Positions 1-9,156 of a stretch of 64,000 nt of DNA are shown here, piece after piece. Origin of the DNA: an uncultured Dialister sp. GTDB lineage: Bacteria > Bacillota > Negativicutes > Veillonellales > Dialisteraceae. Both the position numbers and the translations under genes were made by a program. Each line of letters starts with the position of its first letter. Positions within the stretch are counted from its first letter, which is position 1. The notes under the pieces were generated by a model. The model saw only the letters and a list, made by a program, of their open reading frames with translations, was not told where the DNA came from and did no database searches. The stretch spans positions 13,631 through 77,630 of the forward strand of contig UQRR01000002.1 in the NCBI GenBank assembly GCA_900543455.1, in the 5' to 3' direction.

Positions 1-12
1 CTTCATCGATAC

Positions 13-50
13 GCAAAAAATCCACCTTCCTTTCCTTCAGGGAGGTGGAC
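13..50 (-). terminator. Terminator of the FMN riboswitch
   Basis: Read on the minus strand, a GGAGGTGGA/TCCACCTTCC-type stem (41-49 with 21-30, one bulged base) is followed by a run of six T (15-20). It lies just downstream of the riboswitch aptamer, so it is the likely expression platform that stops transcription when FMN is bound. The regulated gene is beyond the left edge. Confidence 0.75.
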
Positions 51-65
51 AGCCAAAAAGTCTAC

Positions 66-194
66 CACTCTTCTTTCATCCGGACTCTAACCGTCGGCTC
101 TGGGTTCTCACCAGATCTACTGCAGGACATCCGCAGCTCGTGGGCTCAGAAGATCTTTACCACCGGTGGGGAATTCCGCCCCGCCCTGAAGAGA
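66..194 (-). promoter_or_regulatory. FMN riboswitch (RFN element)
   Basis: On the minus strand the conserved RFN blocks appear in order: GGGCGGGG near the start, GAATTCCCCACCGGTGGT, GATCTGGTGAGAACCCAGAG, CCGACGGTTAGAGTCCGGAT, then GAAGAG, which pairs with the 5' CTCTTC to close the P1 stem. This aptamer binds flavin mononucleotide and controls riboflavin synthesis or uptake genes. The controlled gene lies to the left of the window, so whether it is ribU or a rib operon cannot be told. Confidence 0.93.
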
Positions 195-211
195 TATATT
201 TCTACGTTTCT

Positions 212-217
212 ATTATA
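212..217 (-). promoter_or_regulatory. Extended -10 promoter of riboswitch RNA
   Basis: The minus strand reads TGTTATAAT about 17 bases before the riboswitch 5' end. This is a consensus -10 with the TGn extension, placed where the riboswitch transcript should start. No good -35 is visible. Confidence 0.6.
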
Positions 218-244
218 ACAGATGACGCAAGGGGGATGCGTGGC

Positions 245-342
<98 letters not shown>

Positions 343-369
343 GAGAAAGGAGAATACCGCTTTCGCCGT

Positions 370-1320
370 ACTGCAGCCTTCCCCGCGTGGGCAATGCTAT
401 TAAGGAAAATATTAGCGCCGTAACGACTTGCTTCCCCCTTCGGGGGAAGTGCCGAAGGCAATAGGGGCATGCTAACGGTATAACGCTCCATGTGGAATAG
501 TCCGATGCTATCGATATTCCAACATTTCAGGCAATACCGCTACGTAGCCCCCTCATCTCGCTTCGCTCGAAATGGCATCTCACTTGCACAAGCCCTCCGG
601 GCAGCTCCCCCAATGGGGAGCCAAGTAGAAAAGAAGAAACCCTTAGCTGAAAAAGATCCCTCGACTCCGCTCGGGATGACGATACGGGAAAACGGACTAT
701 CTCACATTTCTTTTCATACCGCTGCGGAGCCAACCTCCGCCCCTTCGGGGCACCTCCTTCCAAGGGAAGGAGGTAGAATACACACTATCCCCCGCACCAA
801 AAGCCTTCCCCGCGTGGGGAAGGTGGCGAGCATAGCGAGCCGGATAGGGTTCTAGCGGGATGAAAAACAAGAGAGAATGATCGTCTCAAGCCAGCGTTTT
901 ACGAGAGTACCCGAACGCCGCTCACCTCACATTCCCTTTCATCCCTTCCCGTAGAAGGCTGCCCCTGCGGGGCAGATCTATCCTCCGACTTCAGCGCGCC
1001 CCTTCTTAAAGGGGCTGCTCAGCGGTCATGCAAAAGCGCGACATACGAGAATACTGCTTCTCCACACCACAGCCTTTCCCGCGTGGGGAAGGTGGCGAGC
1101 ATAGCGAGCCGGATAGGGTTCTAGGGAAACGCGAGAGAACAACTGTCTCAGGTCAATGAAACGAGAATACCGCTTCCCCGCACCACAGCCTTCCCCGCGT
1201 GGAGAAGATGGCAAGCATAGCGAGCCGGATAGGGTTCTAGAGGGATGAAAACGCGAGAGAATGACCTAATCCCTAGCTACTAATCCCTAGTCACCAGTCA
1301 CTAGTCACGAATCCCCCAAC
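370..1320. repeat. Intergenic block of GC-rich palindromic repeats
   Basis: No convincing gene is seen from about 220 to 1380. The block holds three near-identical ~53-bp units (800-853, 1069-1123, 1187-1240) built on CCTTCCCCGCGTGGGGAAGG followed by gcgagcatagcgagccgga, and a partial one at 373. Other palindromes include cccccttcgggggaag (434), gccccttcggggc (736) and tgcccctgcggggca (959). They resemble REP-type elements. Short frames in the block have no ribosome binding site or coding pattern. Confidence 0.75.
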
Positions 1321-1394
1321 CTCCCTTGCGTAAAACCCGCGTACCATATATACTAGAAAAGATAATTCTATTTTTTATTAAGGAGATGGATGTT

Positions 1395-2360
1395 TTGAAT
1401 TTTGTTGACGCCGTAGTGGCCTTTTTGAACATTGGCATTTTCAGTACGCTGATCTGCCGCTTTACCGGAGCGAATATGGCAATGCTCGTTTTCTGTGCGC
1501 TGCTCTACATGGGGAGTGAACCGATGGAAACGGTAGGCATCATGCTGACGTACTTGGTCTTTATGCGCCTCACCATTTACACCCAGAAGCGCAAGCTGAA
1601 TTTCAAGAAGCTGCAGGTCTTCAAAGGAATGCGAGTCTTTGTCCCCGTCCTTCTGATCGTGATCTCTCTCTTCCTGTATCCATTCGCAGCTTTGGCGATC
1701 TTCCTCCTGCTCTTCATGGTGGAGATCCTTGCGCAGATCAAGACGGAGATCCCGGAGGACAGACAGCTTTCGAAGGGAGAACTCACCAAGTACATCGTGA
1801 TCGGTTCCCTCCTGACCACTGTCTCTATGATCGCAGTCAAATTCATCCCCGCTGCCTGGTACTATGCACTGGGCGGCGCTGTCGGTCTTTTCCTCTGCGG
1901 CTTCGTATGGTGGCTGGGACAGGACCGCGACAGACTTTCCGGCATTTGGGATACGGTCATCCTGCTCTCCTTCATTCCTCTCGGCCTCTTCGGCTTCGAT
2001 ATGGCAGACTGGATGGATGATATGCGCCGCAGCGTGAACCCGACCCGCATCGCATACAATCTGCCTTTCATTTTCCTGCCAGTCTTCTATGTCGGCTTCC
2101 TGATGGCGAATATCCTCTTTGGTGTCTTCTCCCTCTCCGGCATGTGCATCACCTTCTTCGGCGCACTCGGTCTGCGTCTCTTCGGCTACTATGAAATGTC
2201 CGGCAAGGGCAAGGCAAGCCTCATCGCGATCGGCTTCACCGTCCTCGGCCTCTTCCTTCTCTTCCTCACCGCACCGGAGCCTATCGGTGTATCCAAGTAT
2301 GTGGATGCTTTCCTGCCGACCAATTACTATGGCTTCAAGGGCATCCTGAATATGTTCTGA
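1395..2360 (+). CDS. Polytopic membrane protein, function unknown
   Basis: The protein of about 321 residues is made almost entirely of hydrophobic segments. I count about nine to ten membrane spans separated by short charged loops (for example QKRKLNFKK and GQDRDRLSG), and there is no soluble domain. I do not recognise the family. Charged and Trp-rich loops in the middle (FGFDMADWMDDMRRS) may face a partner or ligand. The start is taken as TTG at 1395, because AAGGAG at 1380-1385 lies nine bases before it, whereas the in-frame ATG at 1386 abuts that site. The gene stands alone between repeat-rich spacers and is followed by a strong terminator, so it is probably monocistronic. It could be a transporter or a polymer-export protein, but nothing in the sequence decides this. 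Confidence 0.8.
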   Translation: MNFVDAVVAFLNIGIFSTLICRFTGANMAMLVFCALLYMGSEPMETVGIMLTYLVFMRLTIYTQKRKLNFKKLQVFKGMRVFVPVLLIVISLFLYPFAALAIFLLLFMVEILAQIKTEIPEDRQLSKGELTKYIVIGSLLTTVSMIAVKFIPAAWYYALGGAVGLFLCGFVWWLGQDRDRLSGIWDTVILLSFIPLGLFGFDMADWMDDMRRSVNPTRIAYNLPFIFLPVFYVGFLMANILFGVFSLSGMCITFFGALGLRLFGYYEMSGKGKASLIAIGFTVLGLFLLFLTAPEPIGVSKYVDAFLPTNYYGFKGILNMF

Positions 2361-2465
2361 GGCTTGGTGACGGGTGACTGGTGACTAGTAGCTAGGGATG
2401 AGTGGCTAGGGATTAGGAAGTTTGCCTCACATTTCCCGCTACTCCGCTATACCTGATCCCAAAAG

Positions 2466-2502
2466 AAAACCGTCATGTTCGGAAATGGTCATGACGGTTT
2501 TT
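2466..2502 (+). terminator. Rho-independent terminator
   Basis: AAAACCGTCATG and CATGACGGTTTT form a perfect 12-bp stem followed by T residues. It ends the plus-strand membrane-protein gene and may also work from the other side. Confidence 0.85.
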
Positions 2503-2536
2503 GTTTGCCCAAAACAGATCGTGAAAAATATAACAC

Positions 2537-2567
2537 GTAAAAAGCGAGGCCCGATGGACCTCGCTTT
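2537..2567 (-). terminator. Terminator of the radical SAM/shape operon
   Basis: On the minus strand AAAGCGAGG pairs with CCTCGCTTT and is followed by five T. It lies about 115 bp beyond the stop of the radical SAM gene. Confidence 0.75.
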
Positions 2568-2683
2568 CGTATCAATTTCATAAACCGATAGTATGGAGAA
2601 ATGGTAAGAGGGAAAATTCCTAATTCCTAATCCCTAGCTACTAGTCACTAGCTACCAGCTATTAATCCCTACCCACTAAACAG

Positions 2684-4591
2684 CTACTCCCCCGCCTTCG
2701 GCTGACGATACGTGAAAACACGCTTCGGTTCCTTGCTTTCTACCTTATGATCGAGGAGATTTACATCAAGGATCGGGCAGACGCCACAGCCATTGCAGGC
2801 CTGATGGCGACAGTCATGGGTGAGGATCCCCTTCTCGGCCATGCGCCATTCTTTCAGGAGGTAATCCTTCGTGACACCGCTGTCGATATGATCCCACGGT
2901 TCGCATTCGTAGAAATCACGAATGCGCGCTGCGTACTCATCGGGATCGATACCGCATTCCCGGAAGCTGTCCATCCAGACGTCGAAGTGGAAAAATTCCG
3001 TCCAGCTGTCATAGGTGCAGCCTTTCTTCCATGCGGTGTAGATCGCAGAAGAGAGCTTGCGATCGCCGCGAGCAAGGACGGCTTCGATATATCCTGTCTT
3101 GGCATCATGATAGGCGTACTTGATATGGCGGTTTGTGAAAAGGCTCTTCAGATACTGCTGTTTGCGCTCGATCTCCTCTACGCTGCACTGCGGCATCCAC
3201 TGGAAAGGGGTGAAAGGCTTCGGCACGAAGCTCGAGACGCTGACGGTGATGCGCAGGTCATAGCGCCCCTTGATCTCATGATAGAGCTCGTGGATGCGGT
3301 TTGCCAGATCGGCGATGCCCTTCAGGTCTTCATCCGTTTCCGTCGGAAGCCCCATCATGAAGTAGAGCTTCACCTTTTTCCAGCCATTTTTGAAGGCATT
3401 CGCACAGGCGCCCATGATGTCTTCCTCCGTGACGCCCTTATTGATGACATCGCGCATACGCTGCGTACCGGCTTCCGGTGCCAGCGTGAGACCGCTCTTT
3501 CTGACCTGCTGGATCTTTTTCGCGATGTCGATGGAGAAGCTGTCGACACGCAGTGACGGGAGACTGACGCTCACGCGCTTGTCTTTGAAATTTTCCAAGA
3601 GGTGATCGACAAGCTCGGGCAGGCAGGAGTAGTCTGCCGAAGAGAGGGACATGAGGGAAATCTCATTATAGCCCGTATTCTTGATGAGGGTATCTGCGAT
3701 CTCCTGCAGTCTCTCTTCGCTCTTCTCGCGCACAGGGCGGTAGATCATCCCCGCCTGGCAGAAACGGCATCCGCGGCTGCAGCCGCGGAACATTTCCAGA
3801 ACGGCACGATCATGCACGATCTCGATATGCGGGAGGATCGGCTTGTCATCGATGTGGACATGGTCGACATCACGGATGACACGCTTCTTCACAGGGAACT
3901 GGGCCGCTTCGTCGATGGGTCGGATGCTGCGGAAGACGCCATTCTCATAGTAAGAGACCTCATAGAGGGACGGTGCATAGCAGCCATCGATCTGAGCGAG
4001 ACGGCGGATCGCCTCTTTGCGGCCGCCGGGCTTCCCTTCCGCTTTCCATGCTTTCACGATATCCACCATCTCTCCGATGGCTTCTTCAGATTCTCCGATG
4101 AAGAAGACGTCGAAGAAATCAGCGACCGGCTCTGCATTGTACACACAGGGGCCGCCGGCGACGACGAGGGGATCCTCGCCTGTGCGATCCTTCGCCCAGA
4201 CAGGAATGCCTGCCATGTCGATCATGTTCAGGATATTCGTGTAGCACATTTCATACGGCATGGTGAAGCCAAGTACATCGAAGTCCTTGACCGGGCATTT
4301 GTTTTCAAGAGAAAAGAGCGGGATGTGCTTCTCTCTCATCATCGCTTCCATGTCCACCCATGGCGCATATACACGCTCTGCCAGCGCATCCTCTCTGGCA
4401 TTCAGGACACTGTAGATGATCTTGAGTCCCAGATGGCTCATGGCGACTTCGTAGACATCAGGGAATGCCAGCGCCACTTTCACCGGGATCTCATCGTGGT
4501 TTTTCACCACACTGTTCCACTCTCCGCCAATGTAGCGGGCAGGCTTTTGGATATGCATCAGCCATACGGGATCGATAGTTACACGGTTCAT
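2684..4591 (-). CDS. B12-binding-type radical SAM protein (TIGR03960-like)
   Basis: This 635-residue protein has the layout of the TIGR03960 family. An N-terminal cobalamin-binding-like Rossmann region (about 35-190, with VAGGPCVYNAEP) is followed by a radical SAM core carrying CSRGCRFC (Cys271, Cys275, Cys278) for the 4Fe-4S cluster. A C-terminal tail has further cysteines (HDCRHQACNGCGVCP). The substrate of the family is not established. In related genomes it follows rodA and precedes a DUF2344 protein and RNase G, which suggests a role in RNA modification or cell-envelope growth. Here the downstream partners are missing and repeats follow. The start is supported by AGGAG six bases upstream. 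The gene lies 244 bp after rodA, across a small repeat region, so it may be transcribed separately. Confidence 0.88.
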   Translation of the reverse strand: MNRVTIDPVWLMHIQKPARYIGGEWNSVVKNHDEIPVKVALAFPDVYEVAMSHLGLKIIYSVLNAREDALAERVYAPWVDMEAMMREKHIPLFSLENKCPVKDFDVLGFTMPYEMCYTNILNMIDMAGIPVWAKDRTGEDPLVVAGGPCVYNAEPVADFFDVFFIGESEEAIGEMVDIVKAWKAEGKPGGRKEAIRRLAQIDGCYAPSLYEVSYYENGVFRSIRPIDEAAQFPVKKRVIRDVDHVHIDDKPILPHIEIVHDRAVLEMFRGCSRGCRFCQAGMIYRPVREKSEERLQEIADTLIKNTGYNEISLMSLSSADYSCLPELVDHLLENFKDKRVSVSLPSLRVDSFSIDIAKKIQQVRKSGLTLAPEAGTQRMRDVINKGVTEEDIMGACANAFKNGWKKVKLYFMMGLPTETDEDLKGIADLANRIHELYHEIKGRYDLRITVSVSSFVPKPFTPFQWMPQCSVEEIERKQQYLKSLFTNRHIKYAYHDAKTGYIEAVLARGDRKLSSAIYTAWKKGCTYDSWTEFFHFDVWMDSFRECGIDPDEYAARIRDFYECEPWDHIDSGVTKDYLLKEWRMAEKGILTHDCRHQACNGCGVCPILDVNLLDHKVESKEPKRVFTYRQPKAGE

Positions 4592-4636
4592 TTGATACTC
4601 CTAAAAAAAATGGGGTTACAGGTTTGTGGTTGTATT

Positions 4637-4697
4637 GGTTCAAAGGATTCAAAGGGTTCAATGGGTTCTAAGGGTTCTAAGGGTTCTAAGGGTTGTG
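4637..4697. repeat. 9-bp tandem repeat, about 6.5 copies
   Basis: Units ggttcaaag, gattcaaag, ggttcaatg and then ggttctaag three times follow each other and end in ggttgtgg. The array sits in the spacer between rodA and the radical SAM gene. Its 9-bp period preserves reading frame, but it is not inside a convincing gene. Confidence 0.85.
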
Positions 4698-4737
4698 GTG
4701 CGGCGCATAAAAATAGTGAAGCGCCGCGAGTATACTT

Positions 4738-4796
4738 AGCCTTCCCCTCTAGGGGAAGGTGCCCCGAAGGGGCGGATAGGGTGACTATGGTATGAA
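4738..4796. repeat. Dispersed palindromic repeat, copy 1
   Basis: CCTTCCCCTCTAGGGGAAGG is followed by GCCCCGAAGGGGC and ggatagggtgactatggtat. An inverted, nearly identical ~58-bp copy lies at 63819-63873, so this is a mobile or gene-conversion-type repeat family rather than a local hairpin. Confidence 0.8.
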
Positions 4797-4835
4797 AGAT
4801 CAATGATCGGATGTCTAATAGTTCCTAGTCCCCAG

Positions 4836-5951
4836 TCAATCAAACATCAATTTCTTTCTTCTTAAATAGATATTCATCAAAAGCCCGACGCAGAGAAGAT
4901 TCATAAGGAGAGCCGAGCCGCCGTAGCTCATGAAAGGCAGCGGGATGCCGGTGACAGGCATAATGCCGAGGGTCATGCCGACATTGATGAAGATCTGGAA
5001 GAGCCACATGGAAAAGATCCCACAGGCGAGCAGGCTGCCGAAGGCATCCCCCGAAGAGCGGGAAATCATAAGTGTCCTGTATAAAAGAACGAAAAATAAA
5101 AAGAGAACGAAAATGGCTCCGACGAAGCCCAGCTCTTCCCCAATGACGGAGAAGATGAAGTCAGTATGATTTTCCGGGAGGAAATTCAGCTGGCTCTGCG
5201 TGCCTTCGAAAAGACCCTGCCCGATGAAACCGCCGCTGCCGATGGAAATCTTCGACTGGATGACATGGTAACCGGAGCCATACGGATCGACGTCCGGATT
5301 GAAAAGGACGAGGATACGCATCTTCTGGTAGCTGTGCAGGACAAAGAACCAGATGAACGGGAAGACCACGACGAATGCAAGAAAAGCGCGTTTCACGAGC
5401 TGCATCTTGAGTCCGGAAATATAAAGCATGCCGAAGGTGATGGCCGCGAAGACAAGGCTCGTACCAAGGTCCGGCTGGATGAAGATCAAAAGTGTCGGAA
5501 GTGCCATCATACCCGCGACAGGCAGAAGGCTCTTCCATGTCTGGAAGCCGGATTTGTCATTCGCCATGAGCCTTGCCAGACAGATGATCATGATGATTTT
5601 CGCAAATTCCGAAGGCTGCAGCGTGAAAGGGCCGATCTGGATCCAGCGCTGCGCCCCAAGCGCACTCGTTCCGGCGAATTTGACGACCAGAAGCAGGATC
5701 GCATTGATGCCATAGAGGATGGGTACGAATCGATAGAGTTTCCTGTAGTCAAAATAGAGCGAGCACCCGGCGATGATAAGACCGCCGACAAAGAAGATCC
5801 CCTGCTTCATGACGAAGTCATACTGCCCCGGTTGTCCATCCATATTCGCATGAGTGGCACTCGCAATGATCAGAAGACAGATGACGCCAAGACCCAGGAC
5901 AGCCATCAGCAGCGTGCTGTCGATGCGCCGCCAATACCGAATGAGATTCAT
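4836..5951 (-). CDS. rodA: RodA, SEDS peptidoglycan glycosyltransferase
   Basis: RodA polymerises lipid II into glycan strands during side-wall growth, together with PBP2 and the MreBCD complex in the cytoplasmic membrane. The 371-residue protein shows ten hydrophobic spans and the SEDS signatures: GSGGFIGQGLFEG before the long loop, NHTDFIFSVIGEELGF, and the C-terminal LPFMSYGGSALL. Its length is normal for the family. It lies four bases after minD and belongs to the same minus-strand run as mrdA, its transpeptidase partner. No missing residues are evident. FtsW is the alternative SEDS assignment, but operon context with mreBCD and mrdA decides for RodA. Confidence 0.95.
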   Translation of the reverse strand: MNLIRYWRRIDSTLLMAVLGLGVICLLIIASATHANMDGQPGQYDFVMKQGIFFVGGLIIAGCSLYFDYRKLYRFVPILYGINAILLLVVKFAGTSALGAQRWIQIGPFTLQPSEFAKIIMIICLARLMANDKSGFQTWKSLLPVAGMMALPTLLIFIQPDLGTSLVFAAITFGMLYISGLKMQLVKRAFLAFVVVFPFIWFFVLHSYQKMRILVLFNPDVDPYGSGYHVIQSKISIGSGGFIGQGLFEGTQSQLNFLPENHTDFIFSVIGEELGFVGAIFVLFLFFVLLYRTLMISRSSGDAFGSLLACGIFSMWLFQIFINVGMTLGIMPVTGIPLPFMSYGGSALLMNLLCVGLLMNIYLRRKKLMFD

Positions 5952-5955
5952 TCTG

Positions 5956-6801
5956 CTATCTCCTCCTCTGCCATTTATACGAGCGGCTGCCCGAGTGCCA
6001 GGAAAGGCCGGCCGGTGCCGTCTTCACAGGTGCCTTCTCCCGCGCATTCTCCGCCTCTGCTCTCCGAAGCAGCTTCTTCCAGCGTGGAAACGGGATCTGT
6101 TTCTCTTCTTTGTACGATTTCCAGAAAAGAGCGAGTGCTTCTCCGAGCGCCCCTTTTTCGGAAAAATCCGAAAGCTCTCCCTGATGCGCGAGACGGTCTG
6201 CTTCCTCCGTATACGGGATGATGGCAGAGACGGACTCTTCATCGAGCGTCTCCAGCATATCCGTCAAGGAGATCTGCGTATCCCCCGAGAGGGAGAACTG
6301 GTTCAGCACATAGGTCATGTACCGCTTGCGCGGTCCCGTCATGAGACGCTCTGCATTCCGCTTCGAGGCCCAGGACGGCGCCACGACGAGGAACATATGA
6401 TCCGAGAGATGCTCCGCAAAGCGGATACCCTCTCCTCGCCCCGCCGGACAGTCGAGAAGGATGTAGTCATACTTGTCCTCCACGTCTTCCAGCACGGTAT
6501 CCATCGCCGCAGGAAAAACAGTCTCCCATGTATCATTCTGCGCCGCCGGCAGGAAATCCAAATGGTCATTCACTTCCAAGATGACATCCTTCGCAAAGCA
6601 ACGGCCTTCCGCCAGATCCATCACATGATAGAAGCACTCATTTTCCAGTCCCAGCACGAGATCCATATTTCTCATGCCCATATCCCCATCGATGAGGAGC
6701 ACCTTCTTCCCCTTCCGAGAGAGGAATATCCCCAGAGCAGCAGTGAGGAGCGTCTTCCCCACGCCGCCCTTACCGGAAGCAAAGGATACGATCTCAGCCA
6801 T
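5956..6801 (-). CDS. minD: MinD-like ParA-family ATPase
   Basis: MinD is a membrane-cycling ATPase that positions the division-site inhibitor MinC. The protein (281 residues from the chosen start) opens with MAEIVSFASGKGGVGKT, the deviant Walker A box, followed by LLIDGDMGMRNMDLVLGL and DYILLDCPAGRG. I chose ATG 6801 because AGGAGG lies eight bases upstream, inside the end of mrdA, with which the gene overlaps by eight bases. Position between mrdA and rodA matches Negativicutes, where minC usually comes just before minD. Here no minC or minE is present in the window. The C-terminus (FPRWKKLLRRAEAE, then a Pro/Ala/Arg-rich tail) is basic but not an obvious copy of the usual membrane-targeting helix. 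It might therefore act as a general ParA-type positioning ATPase. Confidence 0.85.
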   Translation of the reverse strand: MAEIVSFASGKGGVGKTLLTAALGIFLSRKGKKVLLIDGDMGMRNMDLVLGLENECFYHVMDLAEGRCFAKDVILEVNDHLDFLPAAQNDTWETVFPAAMDTVLEDVEDKYDYILLDCPAGRGEGIRFAEHLSDHMFLVVAPSWASKRNAERLMTGPRKRYMTYVLNQFSLSGDTQISLTDMLETLDEESVSAIIPYTEEADRLAHQGELSDFSEKGALGEALALFWKSYKEEKQIPFPRWKKLLRRAEAENAREKAPVKTAPAGLSWHSGSRSYKWQRRR

Positions 6802-8671
6802 TCTTTTTGCCTCCTGCCTTTGCCTCATCCGCTGCCTTCAGCTTTGCCGGCGAATAATCTCCGATATGGAAATAGGCATCCATCATCTTCTTGACGACCG
6901 GTGCCGCGGACTCCGAGCCGAAACCGCTGTGCTCGAACATGCACAGGATCACGACCTCCGGCTTGTCGAAAGGCGCATATGCCACGAACCAGCCGTTATC
7001 GAGACCATTCGTTTCCGCCGTACCAGACTTACCGGCGATCGAGATCGGATAATGTTCGAAGATCTGTCCGCCTGTCCCATCCTTGCTCATGACCATCCGA
7101 AGTCCTTTGTGGATCGCATCAAGCGTATCCTTAGATACCGGAAGCGTCCCCACCTTCTCCGGTGAGAAGATCTTGAGCGGTGTCCCATCCAGCTGATCGA
7201 TGCGGTTCACAAGGTATGGCTGGTAGCGGAAGCCGCCATTGGCGATCGCCGAGTATACCATCGCCATCTGCAGCGGCGTCGTCAGGGTGAAGCTCTGTCC
7301 GATCGCGGCATCCATCGTCTCCCCGAGGTACCAGTCCTGCTTGAAAACTTTCTTCTTGTAGGCTTCGCTTGCGATATTGCCGTCCGATTCACCGGCAAGG
7401 TCGATGCCTGTCGTTTTCCCAAGACCGAATTCCTCCGCCATATGGGAGATGCGGTCGATACCTGCACGGCGTCCCATTTCATAGAAATAGACATTGTCCG
7501 ACTTTTCGATTGCTTCATAGAAATTGATCCATCCGAAAGCTTCGCCCCCAGAGTTTCTCTTATCGACGAGCCAGTGCTTGCCGTTATCAAAAATGCGTTC
7601 CTCTGGTGTCGTCACCTTCGCTTCGAGTGCTGCCGCGCCCGTGATGACTTTGAAGAGCGATCCGGGCGGATACATCGACTGGATCGTGCGGTTCTGCATC
7701 GGATGATTCTTATTATTGACGATCTCATTCCAGTCTTTCGAAGAGATCCCCTTGCTGAAGCGGTTCGGATCATAGCTCGGCCAGCTAGCCATTGCGAGGA
7801 TCGCTCCGCTATTCGGATCAACAGCCACCGCGGAAGCCCCCGTCGGCATGACACCGCCATGGACGAGCGTCTTCACCTGTGCTTCCATCGCGTCCTCTGC
7901 CGCTTTCTGCAGATTCGCATCCAGCGTCAGACGCACACTGTTCCCCGTGACAGACGGCGTACCACCCACATAGCGGACAGGCTGACCCGATGCATTGACC
8001 TCGACCGTCTTCGAGCCATTCTTGCCTTCGAGATAATTGTTATAGCGGCGCTCAAGGCCCGCACGACCGATCAGTGTCGTGGTCTTGTACGGATTTCCTT
8101 CCGCGTCCCTGTCATCCGGCCCCGCTTCGCCGACATAGCCAAGGACCTGCGCCCCCGCATTGCCCAGCGGATATACGCGCAGCGGATTCACTTCTATTTC
8201 GATGCCGGGAAATTCATCCTTCTTCTCTTCGATCTGCGTCGCGACATCGATGCCGACATCGTTTGCCAGATAGATCGCTCCGAAGGCCAGCTTATTGTCT
8301 TCGATCTTTTTCTTGATATCGGCAGTCGGCACATGAAGAAGCTGCGACAGGCGGCTGAGCGCCTCATCCGACAGCGTATTCCCCTTGCGATCGACCGGCA
8401 TGACGACGCTGTATGCCGAGCGCGAGCCCGCAAGGATCAAGCCATTCCGGTCATACATGACACCACGCATCGCCTGCATGGGAAGGTAACGGATGCGATT
8501 TCCATCCGCTTCTTCTTTATAATACCCGCCCTGAATGACCTGCATATAGAAAAGACGCAGTCCCAGGACGAGCAGGAGGAAGATCGCCGCATAGATCATA
8601 CGCGCATAGCGGGACTCCTCGGTATTTTTCAAAAGCCCACTGAGAATCGAGGGCACATGTTTATTCACCAC
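6794..8671 (-). CDS. mrdA: Penicillin-binding protein 2
   Basis: PBP2 is the class B transpeptidase that cross-links the glycan made by RodA in the elongation complex. After a cytoplasmic N-terminus and one membrane anchor (YAAIFLLLVLGLRLFYMQVI), the pedestal region begins with RGVMYDRNGLILA. The transpeptidase motifs are all present: PPGSLFKV (catalytic Ser, about residue 338), SDN (about 391) and GKSGTAE (about 548). The start is one of two tandem GTG codons (8671 or 8668). GGGAG lies 7-10 bases upstream, and the second GTG overlaps the mreD stop as GTGA. Longer upstream starts would run through mreD. The resulting 625 residues fit the family. Translational coupling with mreD and minD is likely. 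Confidence 0.93.
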   Translation of the reverse strand: MVNKHVPSILSGLLKNTEESRYARMIYAAIFLLLVLGLRLFYMQVIQGGYYKEEADGNRIRYLPMQAMRGVMYDRNGLILAGSRSAYSVVMPVDRKGNTLSDEALSRLSQLLHVPTADIKKKIEDNKLAFGAIYLANDVGIDVATQIEEKKDEFPGIEIEVNPLRVYPLGNAGAQVLGYVGEAGPDDRDAEGNPYKTTTLIGRAGLERRYNNYLEGKNGSKTVEVNASGQPVRYVGGTPSVTGNSVRLTLDANLQKAAEDAMEAQVKTLVHGGVMPTGASAVAVDPNSGAILAMASWPSYDPNRFSKGISSKDWNEIVNNKNHPMQNRTIQSMYPPGSLFKVITGAAALEAKVTTPEERIFDNGKHWLVDKRNSGGEAFGWINFYEAIEKSDNVYFYEMGRRAGIDRISHMAEEFGLGKTTGIDLAGESDGNIASEAYKKKVFKQDWYLGETMDAAIGQSFTLTTPLQMAMVYSAIANGGFRYQPYLVNRIDQLDGTPLKIFSPEKVGTLPVSKDTLDAIHKGLRMVMSKDGTGGQIFEHYPISIAGKSGTAETNGLDNGWFVAYAPFDKPEVVILCMFEHSGFGSESAAPVVKKMMDAYFHIGDYSPAKLKAADEAKAGGKKNG

Positions 8672-9156
8672 TTCGGTTCTCCCTCCCGTTTCATGGCCCA
8701 TAGCGGCCTGTGAAGAAAGAGCACAGCTACTCCATTCATGAAGGTGGTGCTCATCACAAAGTACAGGATATAAGAAATCGAGAAGACATGGCTGCCGGCT
8801 GCCAAAAGCACCAGCCATGACAGCAGGGCATAAAGGAGCGAGGCCAGCGTCATCGCAAAAAGCGAAATATACCAGTGACGGTTGTAGCGCTTCCTACCCA
8901 AAGCGAGATACAGCGCTGCAATCGCCAGGTATGGCAGGAGATGCAGTCCGAAAAAATTTCCCGTCACAAGATCCGTAAGGAGCCCGCCCACGAGTGCAAG
9001 CGTCATCGCCGTCTTGTTGTCAAAGATCAGCGTCGCAAGGACGATGACAGCCAGCCACAGATCCGGCTGATGCAGCCCCGAGAAAAAGAATGGCATCACC
9101 GAGGACTGCGCGAGGAAAATGAAGAAGCTCAAAAAAGCCAGTGCATAGCCGCTCAT
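8665..9156 (-). CDS. mreD: Rod shape-determining protein MreD
   Basis: MreD is the small integral membrane member of the MreBCD elongation complex. The 163-residue protein is strongly hydrophobic with about five spans and short loops such as HQPDLW and GRKRYNRHW, typical for the family. Its ATG overlaps the mreC stop (ATGA), and its stop overlaps the mrdA start, so it is embedded in a coupled operon. MreD is poorly conserved in sequence; the assignment rests on size, topology and its place between mreC and mrdA. Confidence 0.9.
   Translation of the reverse strand: MSGYALAFLSFFIFLAQSSVMPFFFSGLHQPDLWLAVIVLATLIFDNKTAMTLALVGGLLTDLVTGNFFGLHLLPYLAIAALYLALGRKRYNRHWYISLFAMTLASLLYALLSWLVLLAAGSHVFSISYILYFVMSTTFMNGVAVLFLHRPLWAMKREGEPKW

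Larger units (their letters stand above)
2361..2680. repeat. Intergenic CTAG arrays around two terminators
   Basis: Short degenerate CTAG-containing units fill 2361-2425 and 2618-2676, on either side of the two terminators listed separately. No gene is seen in this 320-bp spacer between the convergent membrane-protein and radical SAM genes. Confidence 0.7.

Noticed and set aside
490..1214. Short frames in the left repeat block
   Set aside because: They are composed of the palindromic repeats themselves, without ribosome sites or protein-like composition.
2747..4795. Long plus-strand frames opposite the radical SAM gene
   Set aside because: They are antisense shadows of a well-supported gene, with no ribosome sites and no recognisable domains.
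7442..8713. Open frame of 423 codons opposite mrdA
   Set aside because: mrdA carries all catalytic motifs in the minus frame. The plus frame has unnatural composition (Arg, His, Ile runs) and no start site.
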